Notes: generated from the sequence alone by a model not told the origin. 64,000 bases of DNA from Heterocephalus glaber (GCF_000247695.1 NW_004624730.1:33932906-33996905), one strand, 5' to 3'. Shown: positions 11,965 to 23,798, counted from the first letter of the stretch. Translations and numbers: made by a program.

Positions 11965-12159
11965 TTTGGTTTTTGTTTTGTTTTGTTTTTGCAGTAGCTG
12001 GGATTGAACCCAGAGCCTTTGCATTGAGCTACATTCCAACATTTTTTTTTTTGAGACAAGGTCTCACTAAGTTCCTCAGACTGATCTCAAACTTGAAATC
12101 TTCCTGCTTCAGCCTCCCAGAGTGTTGTGATTATGTGCATGTGCCACTATGCCCAGCTT
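11965..12159 (-). repeat. B1-dID composite SINE, reverse orientation
   Basis: Reading on +, a T-rich tail is followed by GCAGTAGCTGGGATTGAACC (reverse ID part), then GAGCTACATTCCAAC. Next come a T-run and GAGACAAGGTCTCACTAAGT, AATCTTCCTGCTTCAGCCTC and GTGCATGTGCCACTATGCCC (reverse B1 part). The order is the exact mirror of the dimer at 10839. Confidence 0.88.
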
Positions 12160-12689
12160 AGATGTTCTGTTTTACATATACCAACATTTGTACATATATT
12201 CTATTGTTTCTATACTACTGTTACTTGTGTCTTTATCATTTTATTCTGAAAACCCTTAAAGGACAGTGGGACAGTGACCAGGTCAGTGACTTTGGCTCTC
12301 TTCTCAGCACACCAGTACAGATGCTCTTAAAATTCTAAATAAATAGATAAAAAGCTGGGATGATCAAATAGATTGATGGGGGGGTGATTCTTTTTCTCAT
12401 GGAGGAAAAATTCTCCAGAGAGGAGTGTTCTGAATATATTTAGGTTTTTGTTTATGGAGCACTTTACTTGATAGAAAGATTGAGAGAGGAAAAATGAAAT
12501 TCAAAATTGCCTCATACCCTTTGTCTCCTGAAGATGAATACGAAATAAAAATAAACCATTTCAGACATTAAGACACAAGTCCATGGTTATGCATGTTTTG
12601 ACTAACCCAAATTTCCAGGCCAGCCTTGTTTGTGTGCTGTCGGAGACCCTGCATCACACATTCTGGTTAAGCATTCACTGTGCAGCTGC
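12160..12689. other. unassigned sequence
   Basis: No gene or nameable repeat was recognised. A 7-G run lies near 12379-12385. Confidence 0.45.
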
Positions 12690-12960
12690 TTGGACCTATC
12701 AGATCAGTTTGAATGAAAGAATTCCTAGCACCTGCCACTGAGCTAGGTGCAGGGGCAGTTGACAGAGGCTGCCGCTGTCCCCACCCAGCAGGTGCTCAGC
12801 GATGAACACACACAAGGTGTTTCAAGTGCTTTGAGAGCTACGCAGGGGCACCTTGGGAGGCCCTGTGAGGATTGGAAAGAAATGAAGTCCTGCCCTCGTC
12901 TGGAAGCTCTCCGAGGGAAAGTCTCTGGAGTCCATCGGGGCATCTCATCTATGACCCAGC
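12690..12960 (-). repeat. possible L2 LINE fragment, reverse orientation
   Basis: CCTAGCACCTGCCACTGAGC followed by TAGGTGCAGGGGCAGTTGAC, and then GATGAACACACACAAGGTG with CCTGCCCTCGTCTGGAAGCT, parallels the reverse complement of the L2 3' end. That end reads 'ctgccactgtgctaggtgctggggata ... gaacaagaca ... ctgccctcatggagct'. It is strongly diverged and partly rearranged. The 171-aa open frame at 12747-13262 starts within it, which is the main reason I reject that frame as a gene. Confidence 0.5.
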
Positions 12961-15108
12961 AATGCTTTTGTTCCTCTTGGTCACGCAGCACGAGTCTTAG
13001 ACTCTGTCTTGGGAAGGTAGAGCCCAGAAAGCAACAGGGAACCTCTGGAAACAAGGGCCAGTGCTATGGAACAGCTCTGTGGCTGCAGATGGAGGCGCTG
13101 CTTTGGGGCCTGTGGGCTTCATGGGAAGACACACAGAGAGGGGGAGACGGTGGGACAGAGGTGGGTGTCTTTCAGTCCTGTAGTGTGCTGTGCTCAGCAC
13201 ATGGGCTGAGCCACAGTCTTCCAGCAGGATCTCAATTAAAGCTCCCATTTATCTCTAACTGAGCAGGTATTCACTCCTGTTGCTCATCACCCCATAGTTT
13301 CTTTTTACCTTTTCATCCTCATCGAGGCGTTAGCTGGTAGTGCCAACCTCTGGAATCACATGGAGAATTTCTCCCAGCTCTGTGTGGGGGTGGAGGAGCC
13401 TGGGGTACTGAGTTACGGCAGAAGTTGGTCTCCCCCCATACACCCCCTAATTTGCCTTCCTGATAAATGGGAGGCTCTCAGGTAAGAGCCTCATCCCACC
13501 AACTGAGCTGTGAAAGACCTGTGCCATTCTTTACTGGTCTGTGAGCAAGCTTAGTTTATTTACTTTTGTTCCTCATTCCAGTGGGAATGTGAAACTTAAT
13601 CTCTGGCGATTCAGCACCTCTCCCTGCCCTTGCTCTGGGATGGTGCCTGTTCTGGAAGACTTACCCAGAGCCAAGGCAACTGTGGGTGGAGCCAACTTTT
13701 CTCCCATATGGCTGTGGGTCTGTGATCCCGCTGGTCCCATGCCACCCTGTCCCATCAGTAGGACCTCCTCGGGCTGACGTCTGCCCCTTTAGAGCCCAGG
13801 ACGTGCTCTACAGTTCCCATGCCACAGTGGGAAACTGCAGAGCTCTGGAAAGCTGCCTCTACTTCCTACCAGCCCTTCCGTTCAAGTCCAGGATGAGGGC
13901 CAGGAGGAAGGGGGCTTGGGTGAGAGTTGAAGGAAGGGACATGACTGTCATCCTGGGCCACATTTCTTCCCTCGGGGTCGCCACTCACAAACTTAGCAGT
14001 GTCTGCCAATAATCCCTCTCCTGTGGGCTCCTCTCAGTCTCATATCAATTTCTAGTTCTCTTACTTGGCCTTGGTCTCTCCTTTCTCACTGTGAAGACTG
14101 TTGTCTAGGTGTATCTGATCACCCATTCTTCCAAAGCTGTTCTTTCCCTCCAACTCTGAAGGTAAATTTCTTCATTCTGTAGTATTAGGACCCCTCTGAG
14201 CAAGGAACTCTGCAGCACCAGCTCCTTAAGTAGGATGGTTGGGGACGCTGGGATTAGAGTCACAGGAAATATAAGGAAAAGAGCTTCTGTGATTATGTCA
14301 TCATATAACGCCCACACCCAGTTTACACAGTTGTAAGGGACCTCAGCTTTCATCCACCCCACTCCCCAGCCCAGCTTGAACCTTTCTACAGCATCCAAAA
14401 CATTAATGGCACTAGGACAACCCTTCAATTGCTTGACCATCTCATCATTAAAAAGACTCCCCATAAGGTTTAAACCTTAGTCGGGTGTTCCCTCGAGGTC
14501 ACATGCCATGGATGGAGTCTATATTCCCTTGGTCTCCTGGCCTCATATGACCATCCTGAAAAGGAAACATTCTCCAACTATAAGTAGAAGACTTTGGACA
14601 GAGGGTGTCATCCCAGTCCTGGAAGCCCTACCAGAACACACTGACCCATCCCTGCCGTCTTGCTATCTTCTGATTGGCTTCTGCCCCAAGGATTCCCTGC
14701 AGTGGGAAGCTGGCTACCTTTGGGCAAGCCCATCTGCAGGCCACCTTGTGCGACGGTGGAGTGGGGTCTCCCAACCAAGAGCACAGACTCCTGGGCTCAC
14801 CCAGCTGTCTAATAGAGTGGGCATTCTGTGCTCACACATTTGACAAGCTCCTTAGATGATTCCAGCACATGCCCAAGGGAGTCTGCTGTGAGCAATTATT
14901 AAGCAACTCACCAGATATAAAATTAAATCAGAAGTGGAGGTACAATCTGTCAGTTGTCTGACTCTTCCTCCTTGGCAGTCAAGTGTAATTCTCAATTTTC
15001 TTCCACATAAACTGGAACTTGAGTCTCCATTTTTTTCACTGATACCTACTGTTTCCTCTTTCTCTCTCCCTCTCTATCCTTTAATCCTTTTCTTACTTCT
15101 TTGTTTCC
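12961..15108. other. GC-richer unassigned stretch with small open frames
   Basis: The composition is more balanced than the flanks. Small frames occur on both strands (13541-13777, 13686-14012, 14105-14464 minus, 14508-14843), but none shows a domain, a signal peptide or a paired splice pattern that I can defend. I see no CpG island. A pyrimidine-rich patch lies at 15040-15120. Confidence 0.4.
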
Positions 15109-15235
15109 CTTATCAAAGAGTTTCTGTATGTTCCAGGCAGTGTGCTAGGGACCAGATGTAGGTGGATGAATTAGACCCAGACACTGGCCTCAAGGAGCTC
15201 ACAGACAAATGAATATATTATTGTAAGCATTAGAG
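15109..15235 (-). repeat. L2 LINE 3' end, reverse orientation
   Basis: TTCCAGGCAGTGTGCTAGGG, then GTGGATGAATTAGACCCAGA and GGCCTCAAGGAGCTCACAGA, matches the reverse complement of the L2 3' tail. Confidence 0.75.
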
Positions 15236-15760
15236 ATTGTATTAGCTGTGTGTTGCTGTGTAACAAATTGCTCCAAAATCTAACAGCTTACATCTCATTT
15301 ACTGTCTCACGGTTTCTAGGAATCAGGAGTTGAGGTGTGACTTGGCTGGATCTTCTGGTTCAGGGACTTTCACAAGGGTACAGACAAGGTGACGGCCTGA
15401 GCTGCAGGCATCTCAAAGCTCGGTTGGGAGAAGATCCTCTTCCAAACCATGTAACTGTTTCTGGGCCTTGGCCCCTGTTTGCCTGTTGGCCAGAGGCCTC
15501 TCTTCTCCTTGCTACATGGACCCTCTAGGGAACAGCTCCCAAGGAAGCCAGCTTCCATCAGAGAGAGCAGGGGAGAGTGAGCAGGAAGGAAGCCAGTCTT
15601 TTGTAACCTAATCTCAAAGTGACATCCCATTACTTCTGCCAGATTCTATTTACTGCAATAGTCATTGAACCCAGCCTACACTCAAAGGGAGTGGTTTATA
15701 CAAGGGCATAAACACCAGAGGGAGGGATTTGGGGGACATGTAAAGGGCACAGAGTCATTG
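15236..15760 (-). mobile_element. MLT1-type MaLR LTR, reverse orientation
   Basis: The + strand begins TGTATTAGCTGTGTGTTGCT then GTGTAACAAATTGCTCC and AAATCTAACAGCTTACATCT. This is the well-known reverse complement of the MLT1 3' terminus. Later GTGACATCCCATTACTTCTG with CCAGATTCTATTTACTG parallels MLT1 'cgtcacttctgccgcattctat'. GGGAGGGATTTGGGGGACAT marks the far end. It is a degraded solo LTR. Confidence 0.75.
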
Positions 15761-18412
15761 CTGTAGTATCTGTGACAACATTTGAGCCTCAAACTACCTG
15801 GTCCAAACACCACCCTTTCCTTAAGATGCAGTGAGGAAAGCAGGTGAGGAAACTTTAGTAGGATTAAAATGAAGCCCATAGGTATAATAAAGATGGTTCA
15901 TGGTTCCTATTTTTTTTCTTTTTACTTTGCCCAAACATACATTTCAGTCTCTCTCTAATGGAGATTTGAGATAAATTCACCAGTTCTGTTTAATTCAGCA
16001 TGTTCTTCCCTATTCCTCCCACCCATGACCCACAAAGACCAGTGCCGGGGAGGGAGGTAGAGAGCTTTCAGCTGACCCTATTTAGCTGCAGAAATGTGAA
16101 GGCACTACAACTTGCAATGTATCTAATTTGACTTGATATGTTTTATATTCAAATTTCCAAGCAGCAAAATTTGGAACCTTATGAATACTAGTACATACAC
16201 AATATTCAAATGACAGATTTTCATTCAAGAATTTAGTCAGCTAGCTTAGTTACCACTTATCTATAATGTCAGATGAGAGATTGAAGGCATTCCTAATTGT
16301 CTGCCTTAGGATAGTGCATTTGAAGTGATTTATATGGACTCATGTCTCAATCTGAGGATTAATACTGTATCATACAAATGGCTTCTGCAGCGCAATTTGT
16401 TTAATAAGACTTTGAAGAGTACATTCATACATTTGCTCTCATTTTTAAAGAAACAATTGTAGATTGGAAATATCAAAGTATTTTATAAAGAACACATGAT
16501 ACATCACCAAAGAGTTCCACTATTCTAATTTACATAATTTACTGATATTGAGATGAGACCACATTCTTAGATTCTAACTCAGTCTTACAAGCATCGACAC
16601 ACAGTGACCTGACCGTTGCAAATCCTCAGAGAGGAAGGTCACAGACTGGGAAATTGAGGTAAGGGAGGCATCCACACTGCCTGCTCCCTCATTCAAATTC
16701 TGTGTTGCACTTGCTATCTTGTAAAACAAGTAGCCTTCTGGGTTTCCCTACTTAAAAGTCATTGCTAATTGAAATACTACCCACAAAAAAAGTATGAAAG
16801 TAAAATAAAGTCAACTCATATTTATAACTCAAGGTTAGCATTTTATTGCAAATATTGTCAGTGAGTAAATTTGTCTCTTTAATTAAAATCCAGCCTGGGA
16901 GTAATTACATATAATGCACGTTTTTCAATTTTCACCCAGAGTCACATTTGAAGAATTTGATTTTTGAACCCTTAGTTTCAGATATTGTTTTTTCCCTCTA
17001 CACTAATATTTCATTATTCTCAAATGCTTGGAATTTATACTATAGAATATGTGACTCCAACTTACTGATAACTGAAAAGAATACATGGAAACTTCTCTTA
17101 ATACATCGCTTGAAGAGGGGTGAATGTGAGCAAAGACTTTGCACTCTGCAAAGCCAGTTTCCAAAAGAAACACATCAGGCAGGACAAAGATGACAACCAG
17201 AAAATATTATATTTTTCTTTTTAAAATACTATAATTTCTTCAAGAGTGCATTTAAAATTTATTTCATAGTTTATATCATTCCTTTGACCGTGGCAGCCAC
17301 AGGGATCATCTGCCAAAGTTGCTGATGGGACAGACGAGTCACACAGAAGGGCTGGGTGACATTAGCAGTCAGGTACTAATTAAACCTAAGCTTTCTGATT
17401 TCACATACTATTTTTGTAAACACAAGAGGCTCCTATTTTTTAAAATTTGGAAATTAAGCAGTTCTCAGTGCTCCCTTTCTCTAGGCTTTCTGTGCAAATA
17501 ATATAACAAAATACAACACAAGTCAAATCTGCAATTAACTTGGGAATTTTTCATCACTGGCTCCACAAAGAACACTTTAGGTTTCTAAATACATTTCCTT
17601 TAGCGGTTGCACATGCTTCTGCAGAACTATCTTACCAGCTTAGAAAAGAAGGGCTAGAGAAGCCAGATTTCTTTGCATCTTTCAGCAATGGTGAAATCCT
17701 ACAGAGACCGGAGTGGGGTACATGAAAGGGACTCTGGCATCCAAAGTAGGTCCCAAGAGGAATCCTTCTACCTTGTATGCTCTGTCTTTACCAGTTACAG
17801 CAATAGGGAGTTCCTTTAACTTCCTACTCAATTGGCAGGATGCCTCTGCTGTGTTGTGATTTGGTGGGTGTTTAAGTTGAGATGGTGAAGTGGAAGAAAC
17901 AAACAAAGCCTCTATGGCCAAATCATAATGAAGTATGAATGTATGCATGAATGTGTCACATCACACACCCTCCACCCACCCCCCCACCCGCCCACCTACA
18001 GCCTTCTTCTGAAACTGTGGATTCTCTTACCAAGCTGGATAGATGTATGCTGCTTCTTAATGAAAATGTTGAAAGTTCCCACAGTGAATTTCTTTGCTGA
18101 GGAATCAGTTCATGCTGCAGTGGGTGGCACTTTCAAGTGGGGACACAAGTGGAAAAGGATGTCATAATCTTTGAATTATAAGGAAAAAAATTGTTAGTAT
18201 TTATGAGACACTCAGGAGTTCCATGTCTTGCTTTCTGTATGACAGTATAATGCTTCACAAACCCAGTGACTCTGCATTGTATAGTCCAAAAGTCTTACTG
18301 TTTTCTCTTTATACAAGTTCACCTGTTAAAAAATTACCAAAGCCCATTCAATGCATAGGATGTTGTTTCAGAAACTTGATAAAAGCTTTTAATAAATCAT
18401 AAGGAGGTCTAG
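15761..18412. other. long AT-rich unique-looking stretch
   Basis: No repeat covers this stretch clearly and no gene was recognised. It is AT-rich and has the texture of conserved or single-copy non-coding DNA, especially 16080-17000. A C-rich patch (CACCCACCCCCCCACCCGCC) lies at about 17973-17992. Several 60-88 aa frames are unremarkable. Confidence 0.4.
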
Positions 18413-19010
18413 AGCAGTATTAGAAACAAAGATAGAAAGGAGCTGTAAGTGTAATTTGTAAGTTTAAATTTTATAGTAGCTGTATTTAAAAAAACAAAAA
18501 AAGTAAATTAATTTTAATAATATATTTTATTTAATCTATTGTATGTATATTATTATTTCAATATGCAGTTGTATGTCACATGATACACAGATCATGTCAA
18601 TATATAAAATAAAAATTATTACGGATGTGGATGTAGTGCAATGTAAAGGTTCTGGTTCAATTCCTAGTACCACCAAAAAAAAATTATTGAGGTATTTTAT
18701 CTTCTTTTTTCATACTAAATCTTCAACATCTTAGAAGTAAATCTGGTACTTCAGGGGACATTCAATTGGATGCTAAAATCTCATAAAAATAATCTATATT
18801 TAGATTTCATAAAATTTACAGAGGAAAAAGTTGATTCAAATTTCCAAGTTGTTCCAGACATGCACAACCAAATTGAGTGTTTTTAAGTTTACATTTAAGT
18901 CGATTAAAATTCAATAATATTAAAAATTCAGTCTTCAGTTGTGCTAACCACTTTCCAAGTGAGGAGTAGCCACTTGTGGTCAGTAGATACCATGTCACAC
19001 AGCACAGATG
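18413..19010 (-). mobile_element. old hAT-type DNA transposon, interrupted by an ID SINE
   Basis: The pieces AATTTGTAAGTTTAAATTTT, ATAGTAGCTGTATTT and AATTAATTTTAATAATATAT are followed across the SINE by CTTTTTTCATACTAAATCTT and CTAACCACTTTCCAAGTGAG. Then come GAGTAGCCACTTGTGGTCAG and TAGATACCATGTCACACAGC. They are collinear with a placental MITE I remember with the phrases 'tagtagccacattaaaaaaag' and 'agccacatgtggctagtggctaccgtattggacagcgcag'. It has hAT-like ends, but I do not recall the family name securely. Orientation is assigned arbitrarily. Confidence 0.7.
18611..18688 (+). repeat. degenerate ID SINE inside the hAT element
   Basis: The SINE (about 18621-18678) reads ACGGATGTGGATGTAGTGCA and GGTTCTGGTTCAATTCCTAG then TACCACC and an A-tail. 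The target duplication AAAAATTATT is present at 18611-18620 and 18679-18688. The middle part is shortened relative to other ID copies here. It inserted after the surrounding hAT element. Confidence 0.8.
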
Positions 19011-20744
19011 TAGTCCAGTGAATCCCTGTTGCACTTTAAACCACCACCGTTCTCCCCAAAGATGCAGTCATTTTAAAGGATTAGAACATAGGGCAAAAAG
19101 AGGCTTGAGAATTTCCCTTGACCACTGCACACCATCCATCCACCTAAACCACCACTACCAACAACAACGCCAATGCCACGACATCAGTTGGTTATTTCTG
19201 TCTTCCCATTAGTCAGCAGCTCTCCAGAGTGATAGAAGCTCTGTTAATCCCGTGGAGCTGCATGCCAGAGAGGGAAGGAGAGAGGGGAAAAAGGAACTGT
19301 GCTGTAGACCTTGCTGAGAGGACAGCAGAGAAGCCAGAGAGGGGCCCAGCGCAAGAGCACCAAGGAGGCCTTTCGGTCCCCTCCCTTCCACTGCCTTCCG
19401 GTCAGTACAAACCACCTCACAGGATCTGGGGTCACTTCAATTTCCTTGGAGTCTCCTGAGAAAGGGTAGAGGTTTTCATGCAAATTAGAAAACACTCTTA
19501 TCTCTGTGGAAAGGATTACAATCAATCATCGCCAATAGGTTTTTTTCCTTTTTGCTTTTCTTCAATTGCTTTGAAGGGAGAGGCTGAACTCGCTCTGGGC
19601 CGGACTTCTAGCTCCCTCTTTTCCCACCTGTGTGTCCTTGGATGGGAAAACACAGCTCAAGTCCCTATCAGTGAAACATGGTTTCAATGAGCATTAAATG
19701 AGTTGACATTTAAAGCAGCTTAAAGGAAGTATGCTGGATGAGAAGCTTTCAAGAAACAGGAAAGTGTGGTATTATTGTTTTAGACTATGTATTCTTATAA
19801 AGTTTATCAACAACGAACTATATAACTTCTATGTACAAAATGAGCATTGAAAAGACATCACCTCCTAAAGTGCACAAAGGAGTAAATGCATTGCGTGATT
19901 TGGCAAGGAAGTATTTGTTTTTAAGTAAACAAATATTGGGCTTATTTCACATGAATGCACCTAGCAGCACCTTCCAGTTCTACCCTAAAAAGGAGCATAT
20001 ATTACCTGCAGACCTTTTTAAAACCATGCTGTTTGTGTCACTCAGTTAGTACTCATTAAAAATAAATACAGTCTTCTGCATTGCAGAAGAAAACACAGAT
20101 TTTGCCAGCGGCCACTTGTCTGCCTTCACATATAAGCTCATACATTTTTCCTTAATCTTTGCCTCCTCTCCTCTACATGCTCCTTTTCTAGCACCTTATG
20201 CCATCATTGTCCTCCAAAGAGACCACAGCTCACAAGGGACCTCACACCCAAGCTCTCACCATACAAGCTCTTAAAGTCAATGCTCAAGTCTCTAAGATAA
20301 TTTGCAATGACCTTATGCCTTGTCCATCCTCTCCTATAACCCATAGCTGTTGTTTATTTAAAGGGATTTATAAAGCCCTGTGAACAGGCAATGATTTCCT
20401 TTCAGGTCATCATCTCAGATCAGTGGATTCTTACTGCCTCTGGATTAGAAAGATCACTGACCTTAAGCCAAAATCCAGGACAAAAAAAATGAGCAAGGAA
20501 ACCAGAGGCACAATGAATGATTTCCTTAAGTAACAACTGAGGAAATCCTCTCCATGTGGGTATACATCATTATGTGAATCTATGCCATCTATAGATGATC
20601 AGCTTAGAACTTGCACATCCTCATGTTATCCATTGTGGAGAGTGTGGCATTATAGAGGCTATTTTGGGGCAACATCGTGAGATATTTCACAGATATTTAG
20701 CTGCAATAACTTTCTATCAATTTGTCATGGGTCCAGAAAAGTGC
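19011..20744. other. unassigned sequence
   Basis: No gene or clear repeat was recognised. Overlapping small frames at 19209-19525 on both strands arise from a GC-richer patch and share no known protein features. Confidence 0.4.
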
Positions 20745-20945
20745 AATGTTAGGACAGTGGTGGTTTGGTAGAAAGAGCCCTCGAAAATCCAGCTTGCATC
20801 CAATCCTCCCAAGTACTGGTGGTGACTTTCAGCAGGTCATTTTACCCCACTGAAGGCTCAGTTTCCTTATTGGTAAATAACCATCAGAATAGCCAAGGTG
20901 TATACGTGAGGATTAAGCAAAATAATCTATTTTTCTAGGCTGTTC
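20745..20945 (+). repeat. MIR SINE
   Basis: GGTGACTTTCAGCAGGTCAT followed by TTTACCCCACTGAAGGCTCA, GTTTCCTTATTGGTAAATAA and GTGAGGATTAAGCAAAATAA follows the MIR consensus order. Confidence 0.8.
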
Positions 20946-20964
20946 TTAACCATAAAGGGTTTAT

Positions 20965-21085
20965 TAAATATATATATAATATTATTTAGCTACGTGAAAA
21001 TATATTCATAACATATTGTTTAATGAAAAAGTAGATCACTTGATACCATAAAATGATATAAACTGTGCAATTAATGACCACATCT
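20965..21085 (+). repeat. possible LINE-1 (L1M) 3' fragment
   Basis: ACTTGATACCATAAAATGAT and ACATATTGTTTAATGAAAAA resemble the 3' flank of old L1M copies. The fragment is short and diverged. Confidence 0.4.
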
Positions 21086-21129
21086 TTGTAATCATTCTGA
21101 GTTTCTCCTAAACTCTAGATTTGTAACCT

Positions 21130-21324
21130 CACCTGCCTAATTCTCATCTCTACTTGAATCTCAGATCTTTACATATCGCAACCAAACTCCTGATCCCTCT
21201 TCCTCACCTAACCTGCCTGTCTTCAGCTTTCCTCATTTTAATGAATGACAGTTTATTTCACCCATCCTTCCTGAAGAGAAAAGCAAAACTTTGGAGTCAT
21301 CCTTGGCTCTTCTTCCATGCCTCA
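21130..21324 (+). repeat. L2 LINE, upstream part, split by LTR
   Basis: CAACCAAACTCCTGATCCCT, CTTCCTCACCTAACCTGCCT and TTGGAGTCATCCTTGGCTCT follow the L2 3' region in order. The copy breaks off at about 21324 and resumes at about 22671, so the sequence between was inserted into it. Confidence 0.8.
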
Positions 21325-22665
21325 TGTAGGGGTGAAGGAAAAGCCTCCCCTTTGCCCTCCAAGGATGGGATGAACTGACAACAGGCAAAATAAAAGACAC
21401 AAATTTTTAACAGGAAAAAAAGACAGCGCAGGAGTCATACACAAAGTATGAGACTCAAAGCAAAGATCAAATACTTGAAGCATCAATAACCTTTATAGGA
21501 GATAGGGAAGCGGTAGAATAGAGACTTAGAGACTGGGCCTGCAGACGGCCAGTCTGTAACTAAAAGCAGGATAAAGCTTGACATCTTTGCCTTCATTTTG
21601 TATCTTTATTACTTTAAACTTTGTGTCAGATACCTGCACAGCTCTGTATATAGGCATTTTAATCACTTAAGAAGTGTCTGTCTGAAAGCCAGCAACACAA
21701 GCTTTATTGGCCCTAAATTTGCCTAACCTCTCTCATCTCTCTTCAAGACTGAGGACACTGGCTGCCAGCTTTTCAACATCCTTGTCCAGATCCCCAGGAG
21801 AGACACCTAGTCATTGTCCTGACCCTGCAGTCACTTTGGATTCCAGGAATGGCAGAGCATTGCAGTCAGGTCATGTCATGATCAGATAACTGCCTCACCT
21901 AAGCAATTCTCCATGTCAGGAACTGAGGCTGCCCCCTAACCTGGTGCCATCATCTTCTGAGGACTGGATCGTCCACTCGAGCTGTAAGGACTTCACTAGA
22001 GCCAATGTGCAGACCCAGAAAAGAGATGCTGATTCACCAGATCACAGTTTGACCAAGACTGTTTAATTATGCCTACATCTCACCCCCAATTTATCCAATA
22101 TTTAAGCCTAAAGCTCCTCTCGGTACCTATGAAGACAAAGTTGAGAGGTTTAATCTCACTTGTTTTCCCATTATGGCCATGTAATGTAAATTCCTTTCCT
22201 ACTCCACCATTAGTTTTCATGTGTGATTTTTGGAATGGCCAGACCTGATTTTTTAGGACCATCAGTCAGGCCTCTGGTCTAGGATTCCACTAACATTGGG
22301 AGTATAGGCAATTTTTAGTAGGATAGTAAATGATTTTTAGGCGAAGTTAGTGGGCTTGGAGAATGCACAATGTGCTGGGAGAAATTCTGTTGGGCCCACA
22401 GAACAATGGTTTATAAAAAAATTCTCTTTGAAGTATGGAATGGGACCAAAATAAGAGAAAATGAGTATATCACAAAAGTCTATCCAGATGTGGTGGCAGA
22501 CTTTAGTGTTCCTTTCTGAGTTTAGTCTCCTCTAATCAATGAAATTTCAACAAGAATACCAAAAGCAGCAATGCAGACAGCCTCTCTCTGTGCTGGGCAA
22601 AGAAACAAAAATCCCTTGGCACATCAAAGTGCCAGCTTAGGGGGATCATTTTCTGAGCCCTAACA
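21325..22665 (-). mobile_element. LTR-like insertion (about 1.34 kb) inside L2
   Basis: The block begins TGTAGGGGTGAAGGAAAAGC and ends GAGCCCTAACA. Its ends are therefore TGT...ACA, as expected for a retroviral LTR. On the minus strand it starts TGTTAGGGCTCAGAAAATGA. Near the other end a TATAAAGG box-like string appears (complement of 21493-21500), with GGAGGGCAAAGGGGAGGCTT near the 3' edge. The collinear L2 on both sides proves insertion. Flanks CTCA (21321-21324) and CTTA (22666-22669) may be a decayed target duplication. I judge it an old endogenous retrovirus LTR (ERV-L or ERV3-like). No retroviral coding sequence is visible. Confidence 0.6.
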
Positions 22666-22670
22666 CTTAC

Positions 22671-23490
22671 ATTCAATCTTTCAGCATATCCTATTGTTTC
22701 TACTTTCAAAATATATCAAAATGCCAACTTTAGCTCACCTGCTCCAGTGTGCCATCGAGCCCAGATCTACCTCTCCCCAGGTTACTGCCATAGCCTCCTA
22801 ACTGGTCTCCCTGCTTCCGCCCTTACCCCAATAGCCCACTTGCATCCCAGCAACCAGAGAGATGCTTTTAAACCCTCTGTTATTTCACATCTCTGCTGTG
22901 TACAAAACTCTTCATGACTCCCATGCACTATGAGTAAAAACAAAACACAAAGGCCTACCCAAGCCTGCATGATCTGACACCCCAATTCCCCAACACCTCT
23001 GGCCCTTACCATTCTTCCTTTGTCCACTCACTCTGCTTCTGCTACCCCAGCCTCCTGGGTGTCCCCAGATAGACCCACCCCTGCTCCAGGGCCTTTGCAC
23101 TCACATCTCCCTGCCTGTTCTTCCCCAGCCACCACATGGTTCCTCCTCCCAGTCTTCAGTGGCACCTTGTCAGTGAGGTTGGCTCACTAGCTCCTATTTT
23201 ACAGAAACGTCCTCAGCCCTCCAGCCTCCCCTGGGCCCTGTCCCTGCTTCATTTTTCCTCATGAAGCTTATCATCTCCTGATACAAACCACTTCATCACG
23301 TTAACCCTATAGCACACACCCCTATGCATGTGTATGTAATTTGTTTAGTATCAACCACCTATCACTATCGGATAAGCTCCATGGGGGCAGGGATTGTTTT
23401 TAATCACCAACTGCTCTAGCTCTACTACCAAGAACTGAGCCTGGCAAAATAAGGCTCTCAATAAATATTTTTTAAATAAATGAGTGAATT
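22671..23490 (+). repeat. L2 LINE, 3' part including tail
   Basis: CAATCTTTCAGCATATCCTA with TACTTTCAAAATATATCAAA continues the L2 exactly where the upstream piece left off. Then come GCCATAGCCTCCTAACTGGT, CCAGAGAGATGCTTTTAAAC, CCAGGGCCTTTGCACTCACA and CTCAATAAATATTTTTTAAA at the 3' end. This is one of the best-preserved L2 copies in the window. The old LINE is not coding here: this is its 3' untranslated region. Confidence 0.88.
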
Positions 23491-23590
23491 ATTCACTAAT
23501 TCAATGGATATTGCTAAGCCCCTTCTGTATGCTAAACATTGTTATAAGAGCCTGAAACAACAGAGTAAATAAAATAGACAAAGATACTCG
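23491..23590 (-). repeat. L2 LINE 3' end, reverse orientation
   Basis: TTCACTAATTCAATGGATAT followed by CCCTTCTGTATGCTAAACAT and CCTGAAACAACAGAGTAAAT is the reverse complement of an L2 tail. It abuts the sense L2 tail head to head. Confidence 0.7.
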
Positions 23591-23719
23591 CTCATAGAGC
23601 ACATCTATATATAAATCCGTACCTATGTCTGTCTCTGCCTGTCAGTGTATCTCTGTATTTACCTCTACACGCACTCCATCTTTCCACCTGGAGAGAAGGC
23701 TGAAAAACGTGTAGTGACA

Positions 23720-23795
23720 GTAATATGGGTGATTTTTTACATATTCTTCTATACTTTACAAATTTTCTAAATGGAAGTGTAATTTTTTTATATTT
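23720..23795 (+). repeat. L1M 3'-end fragment
   Basis: TATGGGTGATTTTTTACATA then CTTTACAAATTTTCTAAATG parallels the terminal part of old L1M copies. Confidence 0.55.
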
Positions 23796-23798
23796 CTA

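Noticed and set aside
12747..13262. 171-aa open frame in a GC-richer area
   Set aside because: It begins inside a probable reverse L2 fragment. The overlapping minus frames are as long, and there is no domain or splice context.
12961..14100. CpG island or promoter
   Set aside because: G and C are moderately raised, but CpG dinucleotides are not enriched as judged by eye.
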